Below are positions 48,360 through 56,929 of a stretch of 64,000 nt of DNA, one piece after another. Under the pieces are notes generated by a model. The model saw only the letters and a program-made list of their open reading frames with translations. It did no database searches and had not been told where the DNA came from. Both the position numbers and the translations under genes were made by a program. This stretch comes from Arthrobacter rhombi. GTDB lineage: Bacteria > Actinomycetota > Actinomycetes > Actinomycetales > Micrococcaceae. The stretch covers positions 310,001 through 374,000 of the forward strand of contig NZ_FUHW01000038.1 of assembly GCF_900163545.1 (NCBI RefSeq), in the 5' to 3' direction. Each line of letters opens with the position of its first letter. Within the stretch, counting starts at the first letter, position 1.

Positions 48360-48388
48360 ATGTTACCGGTGAGTAACTAGAGGTGCAA
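48360..48388 (-). promoter_or_regulatory. Promoter of the fadA-fadJ operon
   Basis: Read on the minus strand: TTGCAC (48383-48388), 17 bases, TAACAT (48360-48365). The start of transcription would be near 48352, about 35 bases before the start codon. A 16-bp palindrome covers most of the spacer and part of the -10. Confidence 0.7.
48362..48377. promoter_or_regulatory. Operator palindrome in the fadA promoter
   Basis: GTTAC (48362-48366), CGGTGA, GTAAC (48373-48377): a perfect 5+5 inverted repeat of the size bound by TetR-family repressors. Its place between -35 and -10 predicts repression, plausibly relieved by acyl-CoA. The cognate regulator is not in the window. Confidence 0.65.
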
Positions 48389-48451
48389 GACGTCGGGGGA
48401 CCGCTGTGTCGCCGGGGCGAGGTACCTATCGTCGGAGAGCTCTCGCTCAGG

Positions 48452-49744
48452 TCACGCTGGCTTGGATGTCCGCTTCTCAGGCAGCGGTTCAGGGTCCAGG
48501 AACGCAACCGTGATGATCGGGGCGGTTTCGCGGATCTGCCAGGGGCGGGCTCCGAGGTCGGCCAGCGCGGTCGCGACGGTTTCCGGGGTGACTTCTTCCG
48601 GTGGACGCCAGGCCACTCGACGCAGCGTATCGGGGGTGAGCAGGTTCTCGGTGGGCATCTGCAGCTGCTCGGCTCGCCGGGCGACCCGGGGCTTGGCGGT
48701 GTTCAACCGGCGGGCCGCGGCCTCGTCCTTCTCCGGCCAGGTGCGGGCCGGCGGCGGCGCCGATGTGGGGATGTGCATGGGAGGCAGTTCCTCGGCCTGG
48801 CGGGCTGACTGCAGGCAACGCAGCCAACGGGGCGCCTCCTTGCTCGCCGCCCGGCCGTGGAAGCCGGGGGTCTTGAGCATTTGCGGGACGGTGGTCGGCA
48901 TGGCCTTGGCCGCGGCGATCAGGGCGGCATCGGGAATCAGCCGCCCGGGGGCGACATCTCGGTTCTCCGCGAGCGATTCCCGCTCGTACCACAGGGCCTG
49001 AACGGCGGCGAGTTGACGGCGATCGCGTAATTGATGCAGTCCCGAGGTGCGGCGCCACGGGTCGACGCGGGGCGCGGGCGTCGGAGCCGTGCGGATGGCC
49101 TCGAACTCCTCGGCGGCGAAGCCGAGTTTGCCCGATTCCTGCAGCAGTTCGGCCAACGCAATACGCAGCTCGTCGAGAACTTCGACGTCGAGGGCCGCAT
49201 ACCTGAGCCACGGCTCGGGCAGCGGCCGGGTCGACCAGTCGGCTGCTGAATGTTCCTTGGCCAACCTCAGTCCGAGCAGGGACTCCACGACCGGTCCGAG
49301 ACCGACGCGGGGCAGGCCGGCGATGCGCCCAGCCAGTTCCGTATCGAAGAGGGCATCCGGGTGCATGCCGAGTTCGCCCAAACATGGCAGGTCCTGGGTG
49401 GCAGCATGCAGAATCCACTCCACACCGTGCAGGGCCTCATTGATGGGGAGCAGGTCGTTGAACGGGACCGGGTCGATCAACCATGTGCCAGCCCCGCGGC
49501 GGCGGAGCTGAACCAGGAAGGCGCGTTGACCGTAGCGGAAACCCGAAGCCCGTTCGGCGTCCACGGCCACCGGTCCGCTGCCGGCAGCCAGGGTGCGTGC
49601 GGCACGCAGTAAACCGGCGTCGGTGTTGACGACCGGGGGAACTCCCTCGCGGGGCTCCGTCAGCGGAGTGGGTTCAGGCGCCGGGGGCGTCGAGTCCTCG
49701 GCGTCAGTGGGTGAGGGTGTGCTGTCGGTGCGCGAAGTGGTCAT
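48452..49744 (-). CDS. Ribonuclease D-like 3-prime-5-prime exonuclease with HRDC domain
   Basis: A 430-residue DEDD exonuclease. D62 and E64 (AVDAERASG) form Exo I, DTELAG near 157 is Exo II, and RYAALDVEVLDEL near 205 is Exo III with its tyrosine. An HRDC domain follows at about 255-335. It trims or degrades structured RNA such as tRNA precursors. The first 40 residues are Thr/Pro/Glu-rich. The ATG at 49744 is chosen; TAGAAT lies ten bases upstream and no ribosome site is seen, so the leader is minimal. The DUF3000 stop lies 22 bases upstream. Confidence 0.9.
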   Translation of the reverse strand: MTTSRTDSTPSPTDAEDSTPPAPEPTPLTEPREGVPPVVNTDAGLLRAARTLAAGSGPVAVDAERASGFRYGQRAFLVQLRRRGAGTWLIDPVPFNDLLPINEALHGVEWILHAATQDLPCLGELGMHPDALFDTELAGRIAGLPRVGLGPVVESLLGLRLAKEHSAADWSTRPLPEPWLRYAALDVEVLDELRIALAELLQESGKLGFAAEEFEAIRTAPTPAPRVDPWRRTSGLHQLRDRRQLAAVQALWYERESLAENRDVAPGRLIPDAALIAAAKAMPTTVPQMLKTPGFHGRAASKEAPRWLRCLQSARQAEELPPMHIPTSAPPPARTWPEKDEAAARRLNTAKPRVARRAEQLQMPTENLLTPDTLRRVAWRPPEEVTPETVATALADLGARPWQIRETAPIITVAFLDPEPLPEKRTSKPA

Positions 49745-49754
49745 GATGAAACCA

Positions 49755-49760
49755 ATTCTA
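49755..49760 (-). promoter_or_regulatory. Candidate -10 for the RNase D gene
   Basis: On the minus strand TAGAAT, ten bases, ATG at 49744. The leader would be three bases or so. Confidence 0.4.
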
Positions 49761-49766
49761 GTGGAT

Positions 49767-50417
49767 TCAACTCCGTCGGCGGCGTGGCAGAGCTGTGACA
49801 CCCTCGGGCAAGGGCGGCAAACCCGCAAAAGTACAGACCATATCGCTCCACGCCTCTAGATGGGACTGGAGGTCAGCACCTTGCGGCGTCCATGAAGCAC
49901 GCAATTCGATATCAATGGTTTCGGGACGTTCTTCCAGGCTGCCAAAACTCTGGGAAAGCATCCGGGTCGCGGTGCCCCCGGCGTGGGCGTAGACCGCGTT
50001 GTTCTCGTGGAGGGCGTCGAGGAGCCAGGTCCACGCCACGGAGCCGAGCATCTGGTCGTTGCCCATCTCGGCATCGAGTTGGGCCCTGATGTAGGTGACA
50101 ATGCGGAAGGTGCCGTTCCACAGGTCAGAACCCTCCGGGTCGTGTAGCAGGATGAACCGTCCGGTGGCTAATTCATTGTCATCCTCCGGGCTGCGAGCCT
50201 CCGCTAGCGCGGCCGCCGCGGGCCCATGGAGTGAACTCCGAACTCGGGGCGGGGACTCTAGAACCTCCGCGGAGAGCGCCACTGCGTACGGGGCCAGCCG
50301 TGCGGGGGCCGGGATCTCGGCCAAGTGCATTTCGGCACGGCAATCGGCCTGACGGAGTCCTGAGAGAGCCGTCATGAAGTCTGGGGGAACCTGTGCCAGG
50401 TCGCCAAGAGCGGTCAC
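49767..50417 (-). CDS. DUF3000 family protein
   Basis: A 216-residue protein of the actinobacterial DUF3000 family, which lies next to RNase D in many actinobacteria (Rv2680-like by order). The conserved centre includes RFILLHDPEGSDLWNGTFRIVTYIRAQLD (in part) and the closing PLPEGVTAL. Function unknown. The start is GTG at 50417, seven bases after TAGACT, which suggests a leaderless mRNA; a longer frame upstream has no ribosome site. Confidence 0.88.
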   Translation of the reverse strand: MTALGDLAQVPPDFMTALSGLRQADCRAEMHLAEIPAPARLAPYAVALSAEVLESPPRVRSSLHGPAAAALAEARSPEDDNELATGRFILLHDPEGSDLWNGTFRIVTYIRAQLDAEMGNDQMLGSVAWTWLLDALHENNAVYAHAGGTATRMLSQSFGSLEERPETIDIELRASWTPQGADLQSHLEAWSDMVCTFAGLPPLPEGVTALPRRRRS

Positions 50418-50424
50418 GAAACCG

Positions 50425-50430
50425 AGTCTA
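50425..50430 (-). promoter_or_regulatory. -10 element for leaderless DUF3000 mRNA
   Basis: On the minus strand TAGACT, seven bases (CGGTTTC), GTG at 50417. Confidence 0.5.
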
Positions 50431-50615
50431 GAGTCATCGGTCCGGGGTACCCGGAAGGCTCGCCGTTGTCGTGCGCTCTGTGGCCTGCCCATGCTACCGG
50501 GGTGGCCCCTGACAGCGGGGCGACGCCTAGGACCGGGCTCGGTGCACTACGGTCGTTCGGGGTGATGTGTTCGGCACCACGGGCCGTTGACGTTCAAGGA
50601 ACCAGGAGGTGGATC

Positions 50616-52106
50616 ATGTTGGCAGTCGCAGCTGCTGTTCCGATCCTGCTCGCGGGCGTGCTGTTCTTCCTGGGCGTCAAGGCCACCCGGATTTCCCTCT
50701 GGTCCTTGGCGGCCGGCATCGTGATGGCTCTCATCTTTTTCCCGACCCCTTGGTTGGTGGTCGGGAGCTCATTGGCTGCCTTCGCCCCGACGATCATCGA
50801 AATTCTGTTGATCCTCTACGCAGGGGTCTTGCTGAGCAGGATCATGTCCAACACCGGAGCGATGGCCTCGATTTCTGGCTGGCTGCGTTCGAGTGCCCCC
50901 TCACGCCGCACCGGAACGTTGCTGGTGGTCTTCGGAATCGTCCCCTTCGCAGAATCCGTCACGGGCTTCGGTATTGGTGTCACCGTGGGCGTGCCGATCC
51001 TGCGCTTAATAGGGCATTCGGTGCCGCGATCAACGATCTTTTCGCTCCTCGGGCTGCTCGCCGTTCCCTGGGGTGCGCTCGGCCCCGGGACGCTGCTGGC
51101 CTCGGAACTCTCGGGCACCTCGTTAGTGGAGGTGGGGATCCGTTCGGCGGTTCTATCCCTTCCGGTGATGCTCGGAGTGGCCCTCCTGGTGACTTTCCTG
51201 CTGCGCCATGACGGTTCCGTGGGCAGGCTTTTCGGCGGTGCGGTGGCTAGTTCCTTGCTGCTCTGGTCGGGAATCCTGGGAGCCAACATCCTGTTGGGAA
51301 CGCCCCTGGCTGGCGTCATGGGCTCATTGGTTCCGACCGCGGCTCACCTGCTGGTGTATCGCTGGCGCGGCTCCCTCATCGCCGCCGGCTGGGTGGTGGC
51401 GCGGGCCTCTTTGCCCTATGCCGTGATGGCTGCCGGCCTTCTGGCTACCCGCGCCGTCACGTCCAATGGGGAACCCCAACTCAGCTTGCGGGCGATCAGT
51501 AGCCCCGCCACGTGGCTCGTCGTCGCCTGCCTGGTGGCCCATTTCGGGCCGGGGCAGCGTTGGGCGAGCGACCAGCCCGAGGCACGGCTGGGGCACCGGG
51601 CCGTCTCGGCCTGGAGGACATGGCTCCCGGTGGGCGTGGTGACGTTCTGCTTCACCGTGCTGGGATCCGTCCTGGCGGCGACCGGAATGGGGGCCGAGCT
51701 GGGCACCGCCTTGGCGGCCATGGGCGGAAGCTATTTGGCGATCGCCCCGGCGGTGAATGCCCTCGCCGGATTCATCACCGGTTCGAATACGGCAGCCAAC
51801 GCGATGCTGACTGCCACCCAGACTCAGGTGGCCACGGAGTTGGGCAGTTCTGTCCTGCAAATGGTGGCAGCCACCAACGTCACTGCTTCGATGGCGACCA
51901 TGGCTGCTCCTTCACGCCTGCTGTTGGCCTACGAGCTGGCCGTGGCAACCCCGGTGGGCATCCCGGGAGGTGAGGGCCTCGGGGAATCCTCAGCAGATCC
52001 TCAGGCCTCGGAATCAGCGGTCAACCGTTGGGTACTGCCGCGGATTTTCGCGCTGCTGGCCATCGTTTCGGCCATCCTGGGACTGGTCACCTGGCTGCTC
52101 TTCTAG
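50616..52106 (+). CDS. L-lactate permease (LctP family)
   Basis: A 496-residue membrane protein with about twelve hydrophobic segments. FAESVTGFGIGVTVGVPIL (near 112-130) and GLLAVPWGALGPGTLLASE are LctP family hallmarks, as is the NALAGFITGSNTAANAML stretch near the end. It takes up lactate or glycolate with protons. AGGAGG precedes the ATG at 50616 by six bases. The last 93 bases overlap the 3-prime end of the convergent DUF817 gene. Confidence 0.93.
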   Translation: MLAVAAAVPILLAGVLFFLGVKATRISLWSLAAGIVMALIFFPTPWLVVGSSLAAFAPTIIEILLILYAGVLLSRIMSNTGAMASISGWLRSSAPSRRTGTLLVVFGIVPFAESVTGFGIGVTVGVPILRLIGHSVPRSTIFSLLGLLAVPWGALGPGTLLASELSGTSLVEVGIRSAVLSLPVMLGVALLVTFLLRHDGSVGRLFGGAVASSLLLWSGILGANILLGTPLAGVMGSLVPTAAHLLVYRWRGSLIAAGWVVARASLPYAVMAAGLLATRAVTSNGEPQLSLRAISSPATWLVVACLVAHFGPGQRWASDQPEARLGHRAVSAWRTWLPVGVVTFCFTVLGSVLAATGMGAELGTALAAMGGSYLAIAPAVNALAGFITGSNTAANAMLTATQTQVATELGSSVLQMVAATNVTASMATMAAPSRLLLAYELAVATPVGIPGGEGLGESSADPQASESAVNRWVLPRIFALLAIVSAILGLVTWLLF

Positions 52107-52952
52107 GCCGGCGCCGTCGGAGGAACCCGGCTGGGTGTGCACCGGCTCTGGCCCTTCAGGCGGGTAGACCCAGGTGACCAACACGACCGAGATGATCATG
52201 AGCAACAGCCAGGACCCGAGCTTATTGATGGAAACGAATTGCCAGCCGTCGAGCTGATCCGGATAGGCCCAGGCATTGGACCAGGTGGCGATGTTTTCGG
52301 CGAACCAGATGAACAGGGCAACCAGCAGGAACGAGAGGACCAAGGGCATCCGCAACCGAACCCGGAAGACCCTGAAATGCATCCAACTGCGGCCAAAGAC
52401 CACGAGCACCGCCGCCAAGAGGAACCAGCGCAGGTCAAGGATGTAGTGGTGGGAGAAGAAGTTCAGGTAGATGGCAGCTGCCAGCACGGCGGTGGCCCAC
52501 CTGCGGGGATAGTGGGTGAAACGCAGGTCGAAGAGCCGGAAGACGCGGACCATATAGGAACCGACCGCCGCATACATGAACCCGCTGTAGAGCGGCACGT
52601 TTCCCAGATGGAGGAGTCCCTCGCCCGAGTAGATCCAGGACCCGACACTGGTCTTGAACAGTTCCATGCCGGTTCCCACGATATGGAACAACACGATGAC
52701 CCGAAGTTCGCGCAACGTCTCCAACCGGAAAACGACCATGAGTACCTGGATGAGAACCGCCGCGAGCGTCACCGCGTCGTTACGGGCCAAGGACATGTCA
52801 TCGGGATACCACAGCCGTGTAGCCAACAGGACGGCCAGCATCGCCGCGCCGAAGACGCAAGCCCACGCCTGCTTGGCAGTGAAGACCGCGAATTCGACCA
52901 GGACCTTGGTTGCCCTGTTGTCGGAAAACCGGCTAATGAGGCGATGGGCCAC
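52014..52952 (-). CDS. DUF817 family membrane protein
   Basis: A 312-residue protein with eight or so membrane helices. Aromatic-rich motifs such as GSWIYSGEGLLHLGNVPLYSGFMYA and FAENIATWSNAWAYPDQ (in part) are typical of DUF817, whose function is unknown. After the last helix come about 50 polar residues; the final 30 are encoded antisense to the lactate permease end. The start GTG at 52952 has only GAGG two bases upstream, so initiation is uncertain. Confidence 0.82.
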   Translation of the reverse strand: MAHRLISRFSDNRATKVLVEFAVFTAKQAWACVFGAAMLAVLLATRLWYPDDMSLARNDAVTLAAVLIQVLMVVFRLETLRELRVIVLFHIVGTGMELFKTSVGSWIYSGEGLLHLGNVPLYSGFMYAAVGSYMVRVFRLFDLRFTHYPRRWATAVLAAAIYLNFFSHHYILDLRWFLLAAVLVVFGRSWMHFRVFRVRLRMPLVLSFLLVALFIWFAENIATWSNAWAYPDQLDGWQFVSINKLGSWLLLMIISVVLVTWVYPPEGPEPVHTQPGSSDGAGLEEQPGDQSQDGRNDGQQRENPRQYPTVDR

Positions 52953-52995
52953 GGCCTCGAGACGCTGCTCGAGCGTGGTGGAATTCCCGTGGGTG

Positions 52996-54051
52996 CTAGC
53001 CAGCGGCTACCTCAGCCCGGATGGCCGCGGCGAAGCGGTCGATGTCGTCCTCGGTCGTATCGAAGCCACACATCCAACGAACCTCGCCGGTGGCTTCGTC
53101 CCAGTCATAGAAGCGGAAGTCCTCGCGGACCCGGTCGGCGGCAGCGGCGGGCAGCTTCGCGAACACGGCGTTGGACTCGGTCGGCTGAGTGATTTCCAAA
53201 CCGTCGATGTCCTCAACTGCAGTGCGCAGGCGCTGAGCCATGGCGTTGGCGTGGGAAGCCGAACGCTGCCAGAGGTCACCTTCGTACAGGGCGATCAGCT
53301 GGGCTGAAATGAAGCGCATCTTCGAACCGAGCTGCATGTTCATCTTCCGCAGGTACTTCAGCCCGGTAGCGGCCTCCGGATCCAGGACGACGATGGCTTC
53401 GCCGTACATCATTCCGTTCTTCGTGCCACCCATGCTCAGGATATCGATCCCTGCATCGCGGGTGAAGGCTCGCAGAGGCGCGTCCAAGGCAGCGGCGGCA
53501 TTGGAGAGGCGGGCCCCATCCATATGAACCTTCATCCCCAGTTCGTGGGCATGGGAGGTGATCGCCTTGAGCTCCTTGATCGTGTACAAGGTGCCGAGCT
53601 CGGTGGACTGGGTCAAGGAAACCGCCAACGGCTGGGCGCGGTGCTCATCGCCCCACCCCCAGGCCTCCCGATCGATCAATTCGGGTGTCAGTTTGCCGTC
53701 CGAGGTCGGTACCGTCAGCAGTTTCATGCCGCCGGTCCGCTCGGGGGCACCATTCTCGTCGACGTGGATATGCGCCGTATCGGCACAGACCACGGCGCCC
53801 CAGCGCGGCAGCAACGACTGCAAAGCCGTCACATTGGCGCCGGTGCCGTTGAAGACCGGGAAAGCCTCGGTGGCCGGTCCGAAATGGGACAGGATGACGT
53901 GTCCGAGCCGTTCGGTGTATTCATCTTCGCCGTAGGCGATCTGGTGGCCGCCGTTGGCGGCGATCAGTGCCTCGATGATCTCTGGATGAACACCCGAATA
54001 GTTATCCGATGCGAAGCCGCGGACCATGGTGTCGTGCAGGGAAGTGCTCAC
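52996..54051 (-). CDS. Low-specificity L-threonine aldolase (beta-eliminating lyase family)
   Basis: A 351-residue PLP enzyme that splits L-threonine or allo-threonine to glycine and acetaldehyde. The PLP lysine is K211 in SMGGTKNG, HMDGARL near 176 provides the aspartate, and the N-terminus SDNYSGVHPEI is typical. The start is GTG at 54051 with GAGGA five bases upstream. It is on the same strand as the SDR gene, whose stop lies 40 bases upstream, and could be cotranscribed with it. Confidence 0.93.
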   Translation of the reverse strand: MSTSLHDTMVRGFASDNYSGVHPEIIEALIAANGGHQIAYGEDEYTERLGHVILSHFGPATEAFPVFNGTGANVTALQSLLPRWGAVVCADTAHIHVDENGAPERTGGMKLLTVPTSDGKLTPELIDREAWGWGDEHRAQPLAVSLTQSTELGTLYTIKELKAITSHAHELGMKVHMDGARLSNAAAALDAPLRAFTRDAGIDILSMGGTKNGMMYGEAIVVLDPEAATGLKYLRKMNMQLGSKMRFISAQLIALYEGDLWQRSASHANAMAQRLRTAVEDIDGLEITQPTESNAVFAKLPAAAADRVREDFRFYDWDEATGEVRWMCGFDTTEDDIDRFAAAIRAEVAAG

Positions 54052-54091
54052 GTTTATCCTCAGAAGTTGCTGGTGGGAAGTCGTCTTTAGT

Positions 54092-54823
54092 CTATGCCTG
54101 CGGCACCAGGGACAGGCGGGTGCCGTTCAAGCTTGCGGCATCGGCATCGAACAGGCCGGCGACCGCACTGCCGAAATCAACGACGTCGGTGAATCCCACA
54201 AATTCCTTGCCAGGTTCCTGCTCGCGCGCCGCAGCGTCGACGAAGGCCTTGATGACCAGGACGACGGCGGCGGAATGCTGGGGGACAGGGTTCTGCCGGT
54301 GCCCAGATTGGGCGGCACGGAGGCCCCCTGCCGTAGCCATCGTCCATGCCTCGGCAGCGGCCTTGACGGAGATGTAGTTCGCGCCGGAAGCGCTGGGGCG
54401 TTGGACGGCCGTGGAGGAGACCACCGCGAGCCGTCCGACGGGGGAGTCGGCAATATCCGGGTAGAAGACTCGCGAGGTATTGCGCAAGGTGGTCACCACG
54501 TTGCGGTGCAGGAAGTCGTAGTCCTCATCCGACTGTCCGGCCAGCCCCTTGCCGCCCCGCCAACCGCCGACCAGATGGATCAGTCCATCGATGGACCCGA
54601 CCTCGGTGTGGATCCGTTCCGCCAAGGCCGCCGTGGCGGCGTAGTCAGACAGATCGGTGGCGTAGCGCGCCGAGGCGAACCCCAGACGTTCCTCCAGTCG
54701 TGCCGCGTTGGTGCCGACCACCAGGACCCTCGCCCCGGAATCATGCAGCGCCCGCGCGGCAGCCACCCCGGAGGAGGAGGTGGCACCGGCAATGAGGACT
54801 GTGGGTATATGCGGTGTGCTCAT
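54092..54823 (-). CDS. SDR family oxidoreductase
   Basis: A 243-residue short-chain dehydrogenase/reductase. The cofactor loop is IAGATSSSGVA (a variant of TGxxxGxG), the NAG-like position reads HLVGGW, and the catalytic residues are S136 or S137, Y150 and K154 (YISVK). Substrate unknown. Its -10 (TAGACT) begins with the stop codon of DUF6421 and ends six bases before the ATG, so it is probably leaderless and independently started. Confidence 0.88.
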   Translation of the reverse strand: MSTPHIPTVLIAGATSSSGVAAARALHDSGARVLVVGTNAARLEERLGFASARYATDLSDYAATAALAERIHTEVGSIDGLIHLVGGWRGGKGLAGQSDEDYDFLHRNVVTTLRNTSRVFYPDIADSPVGRLAVVSSTAVQRPSASGANYISVKAAAEAWTMATAGGLRAAQSGHRQNPVPQHSAAVVLVIKAFVDAAAREQEPGKEFVGFTDVVDFGSAVAGLFDADAASLNGTRLSLVPQA

Positions 54824-54829
54824 GTGGCC

Positions 54830-54835
54830 AGTCTA
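54830..54835 (-). promoter_or_regulatory. -10 element for a leaderless SDR mRNA, sharing the DUF6421 stop
   Basis: On the minus strand TAGACT, six bases (GGCCAC), ATG at 54823. The TAG is the DUF6421 stop codon. Confidence 0.55.
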
Positions 54836-56224
54836 GGCCGATGCCGGGACATCGCCAGCGGTGATGCCGACCGTGGATTCGATGACCGGCTTCATTTTTT
54901 TGCTCAACGCCTCGTAGAACATCGACAGCGGGAATTCGTCGTCGAGGACCTGATTCGTCATTTCCTTCAGAGGCTCCATCAGCGGTAGGGCTTCCTTGCC
55001 CTTCGCCCAGACCGATGCCGGATGGGGGGTGACCGTGGAGGAAACCAAATCATAGGCGGCCAGCCAGTGGGCCAACTTCGGCCGATCGATGGAGTGCCAG
55101 TAGAGATCGTCGATGGCATCACCCAAGGCGCTGACGACCTGGGCGATGGCATCCCAGTCGATGGTCAGTTTGGTATCGGTCCAGTGCAAAACGTGGTGCT
55201 GGTGCATCCAGGCGAAGAGCAACTGTCCGCCGAGCCCGTCGTAGTTACGCACGCGGCTTCCGGTGATGGCAAAGCGGAAGATCCGGTCGAAGATCACCGT
55301 GTACTGCACCAGGCGGGCATGCCGGGCGGTCTCGGGATCCGAAGCGGTGGAGGCGGCAATCTTGACGCATTCGCGGAAGGCGGTGAGGTCGCAGCGTAGT
55401 TCCTCCAGGGAGTACAGGAAGAAGGGCATCCGCTGCTTGATCATGAAGGGGTCGAACGGCAGGTCCCCGCGCATGTGGGTGCGGTCGTGGATCATGTCCC
55501 ACATGATGAACGTCTCTTCGGTCAGTTTCTGGTCGGCGAGGAGTTCGGCTGCCTCGGCCGGCAGATCGAGATTGGTGATCTCGGCCGCGGCGGCAACGAC
55601 TCGACGGTAACGGGCGGCCTCCCGGTCCTGGAAAATCGCACCCCAGGTAAAGGCCGGGGTCTCGCGCATGGCGACCGATTCAGGGAAGAGCACCGCAGCA
55701 TTGGTGTCATAGCCGGGGGTGAAGTCCAAAAAGCGCAGCGGAACAAACAGCCGGTTCGAATAGTCTCCGGCTTCCAGCTCGGCGATGAACTCGGGCCAGA
55801 TCACCTCGACGAGCACCGCTTCAACGAAACGGTTGGTTGAACCGTTCTGTGTGTACATGGGGAACACCACGAGGTGGCGTAGCCCGTCGACGCGGTCCAG
55901 TTGCGGCTGGAACGCCTGTAGGGAGTCCAGGAAATCGGGGACGCCGAACCCTCCTGCCGCCCAGGACTTGAAGTCCGCGACCACCTGGTCCAAATAGCTT
56001 CCGTCGTGTTCAAAAAGAGGGCGCAACTCCGTCACCGCAGCGGTGATCGTGGTAGTCAGTTCGGCGGCGCGGACCCGGTCGGTCGCTTCGGGGACCGAAC
56101 CGTCTTTGACCTGCAACTGTTGGAAAGCGGTCGCCGCAGCCTTCAATTCCAGCCACACGGGATCTTGAGCGAGATCCTCGCCGTGTCCGCTGGTGGTGTC
56201 ATGCGTCATGGTTGCCTGGGACAT
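54833..56224 (-). CDS. DUF6421 family protein
   Basis: A 463-residue soluble protein of the DUF6421 family. Conserved-looking stretches include HLVVFPMYTQNGS near 115, EVIWPEFIAELE, and MWDMIHDRTHMRGDLPFDPFMIKQ (in part) near 240-265, whose His and Asp residues could bind a metal. Function unknown. The ATG at 56224 is preferred over upstream codons because a purine-rich AGGTGCAGGA lies before it. A promoter about 110 bases upstream is likely. Confidence 0.82.
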   Translation of the reverse strand: MSQATMTHDTTSGHGEDLAQDPVWLELKAAATAFQQLQVKDGSVPEATDRVRAAELTTTITAAVTELRPLFEHDGSYLDQVVADFKSWAAGGFGVPDFLDSLQAFQPQLDRVDGLRHLVVFPMYTQNGSTNRFVEAVLVEVIWPEFIAELEAGDYSNRLFVPLRFLDFTPGYDTNAAVLFPESVAMRETPAFTWGAIFQDREAARYRRVVAAAAEITNLDLPAEAAELLADQKLTEETFIMWDMIHDRTHMRGDLPFDPFMIKQRMPFFLYSLEELRCDLTAFRECVKIAASTASDPETARHARLVQYTVIFDRIFRFAITGSRVRNYDGLGGQLLFAWMHQHHVLHWTDTKLTIDWDAIAQVVSALGDAIDDLYWHSIDRPKLAHWLAAYDLVSSTVTPHPASVWAKGKEALPLMEPLKEMTNQVLDDEFPLSMFYEALSKKMKPVIESTVGITAGDVPASA

Positions 56225-56333
56225 CGGTCCTGCACCTCGAATCATCTCCGGGGCCGCGCTGGTTGCGCCGGCCTGCTGCCGTGGTGATCCCAGCCTAGAA
56301 AAGATCAAGCAGCACTGGCGTGAAGAAAGCCTA

Positions 56334-56363
56334 AGGCTAAGAAGTGCTCATGCATGTGATCAA
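56334..56363 (-). promoter_or_regulatory. Candidate promoter of DUF6421
   Basis: On the minus strand TTGATC (56358-56363), 18 bases, TAGCCT (56334-56339). A short palindrome AGCCT-A-AGGCT (56328-56338) overlaps the -10. Confidence 0.4.
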
Positions 56364-56410
56364 GATGACCCTCCGCAGACCCAGCGCGGGGCATGCTGGC
56401 GACGACGGGA

Positions 56411-56845
56411 CTAGGCGTCGGTGGGGCGCAGGCTCAACGAAACCGAGTTGATGCAGAAGCGTTGGTCGGTGGGGATATCTAGCCCCTCGCCCTCGAACAC
56501 GTGCCCCAGATGCGAATCACAGGAGGCGCAACGAACCTCGATGCGCTCCATGCCCAGGGACCTGTCATGCAGATAGCGCACGGACCCCTCTGCCAACGGG
56601 GCGAAGAAGGAGGGCCAGCCACAATCCGAGCCGAATTTTTCCTTGCTGGTGAACAGTTCGGCCCCACAGGCACGGCAGGCGTAGACACCTTCGGTGGTGC
56701 TATCCCAGTACTCGCCGGTGAACGGGCGTTCCGTTCCTGCTTGTCGAAGGACCTGGAATTCCTCGGTGCTGAGTTCTTCCTTCCACTGCTCGTCGGTCTT
56801 GGTGACAGGAAAGGACTGGGCGTTCGAATCAGAAAATGTACTCAC
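56411..56845 (-). CDS. msrB: Peptide-methionine (R)-S-oxide reductase MsrB
   Basis: Repairs methionine-R-sulfoxide in oxidised proteins with thioredoxin. 144 residues. Zinc is held by C57, C60, C106 and C109; the catalytic cysteine is C131 in RFCINSVSL; CGWPSF near 75-80 is the substrate-side motif. The GTG at 56845 has GGAGG four bases upstream. A perfect sigmaR/sigmaH-type promoter ends nine bases before it, which fits the known disulfide-stress control of Msr enzymes. The frame is open upstream but without family similarity. Confidence 0.96.
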   Translation of the reverse strand: MSTFSDSNAQSFPVTKTDEQWKEELSTEEFQVLRQAGTERPFTGEYWDSTTEGVYACRACGAELFTSKEKFGSDCGWPSFFAPLAEGSVRYLHDRSLGMERIEVRCASCDSHLGHVFEGEGLDIPTDQRFCINSVSLSLRPTDA

Positions 56846-56854
56846 ACTGCCTCC

Positions 56855-56881
56855 AACGTCTGGGGAGGCCCAGCCATTCCC
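56855..56881 (-). promoter_or_regulatory. SigmaR/SigmaH-type promoter of msrB
   Basis: On the minus strand GGGAAT (56876-56881), 17 bases, CGTT (56855-56858). Transcription should begin within a few bases of the GTG at 56845, so the mRNA has almost no leader. Confidence 0.7.
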
Positions 56882-56929
56882 GCGGCCTGCCGGGCACGCT
56901 CCATCGTGACCGAGGGAGCCTGCGGGGAC

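Noticed and set aside
54026..54988. 320-codon plus-strand open frame across the threonine aldolase / SDR / DUF6421 region
   Set aside because: It crosses three well-supported minus-strand genes and their promoters and lacks any domain pattern.
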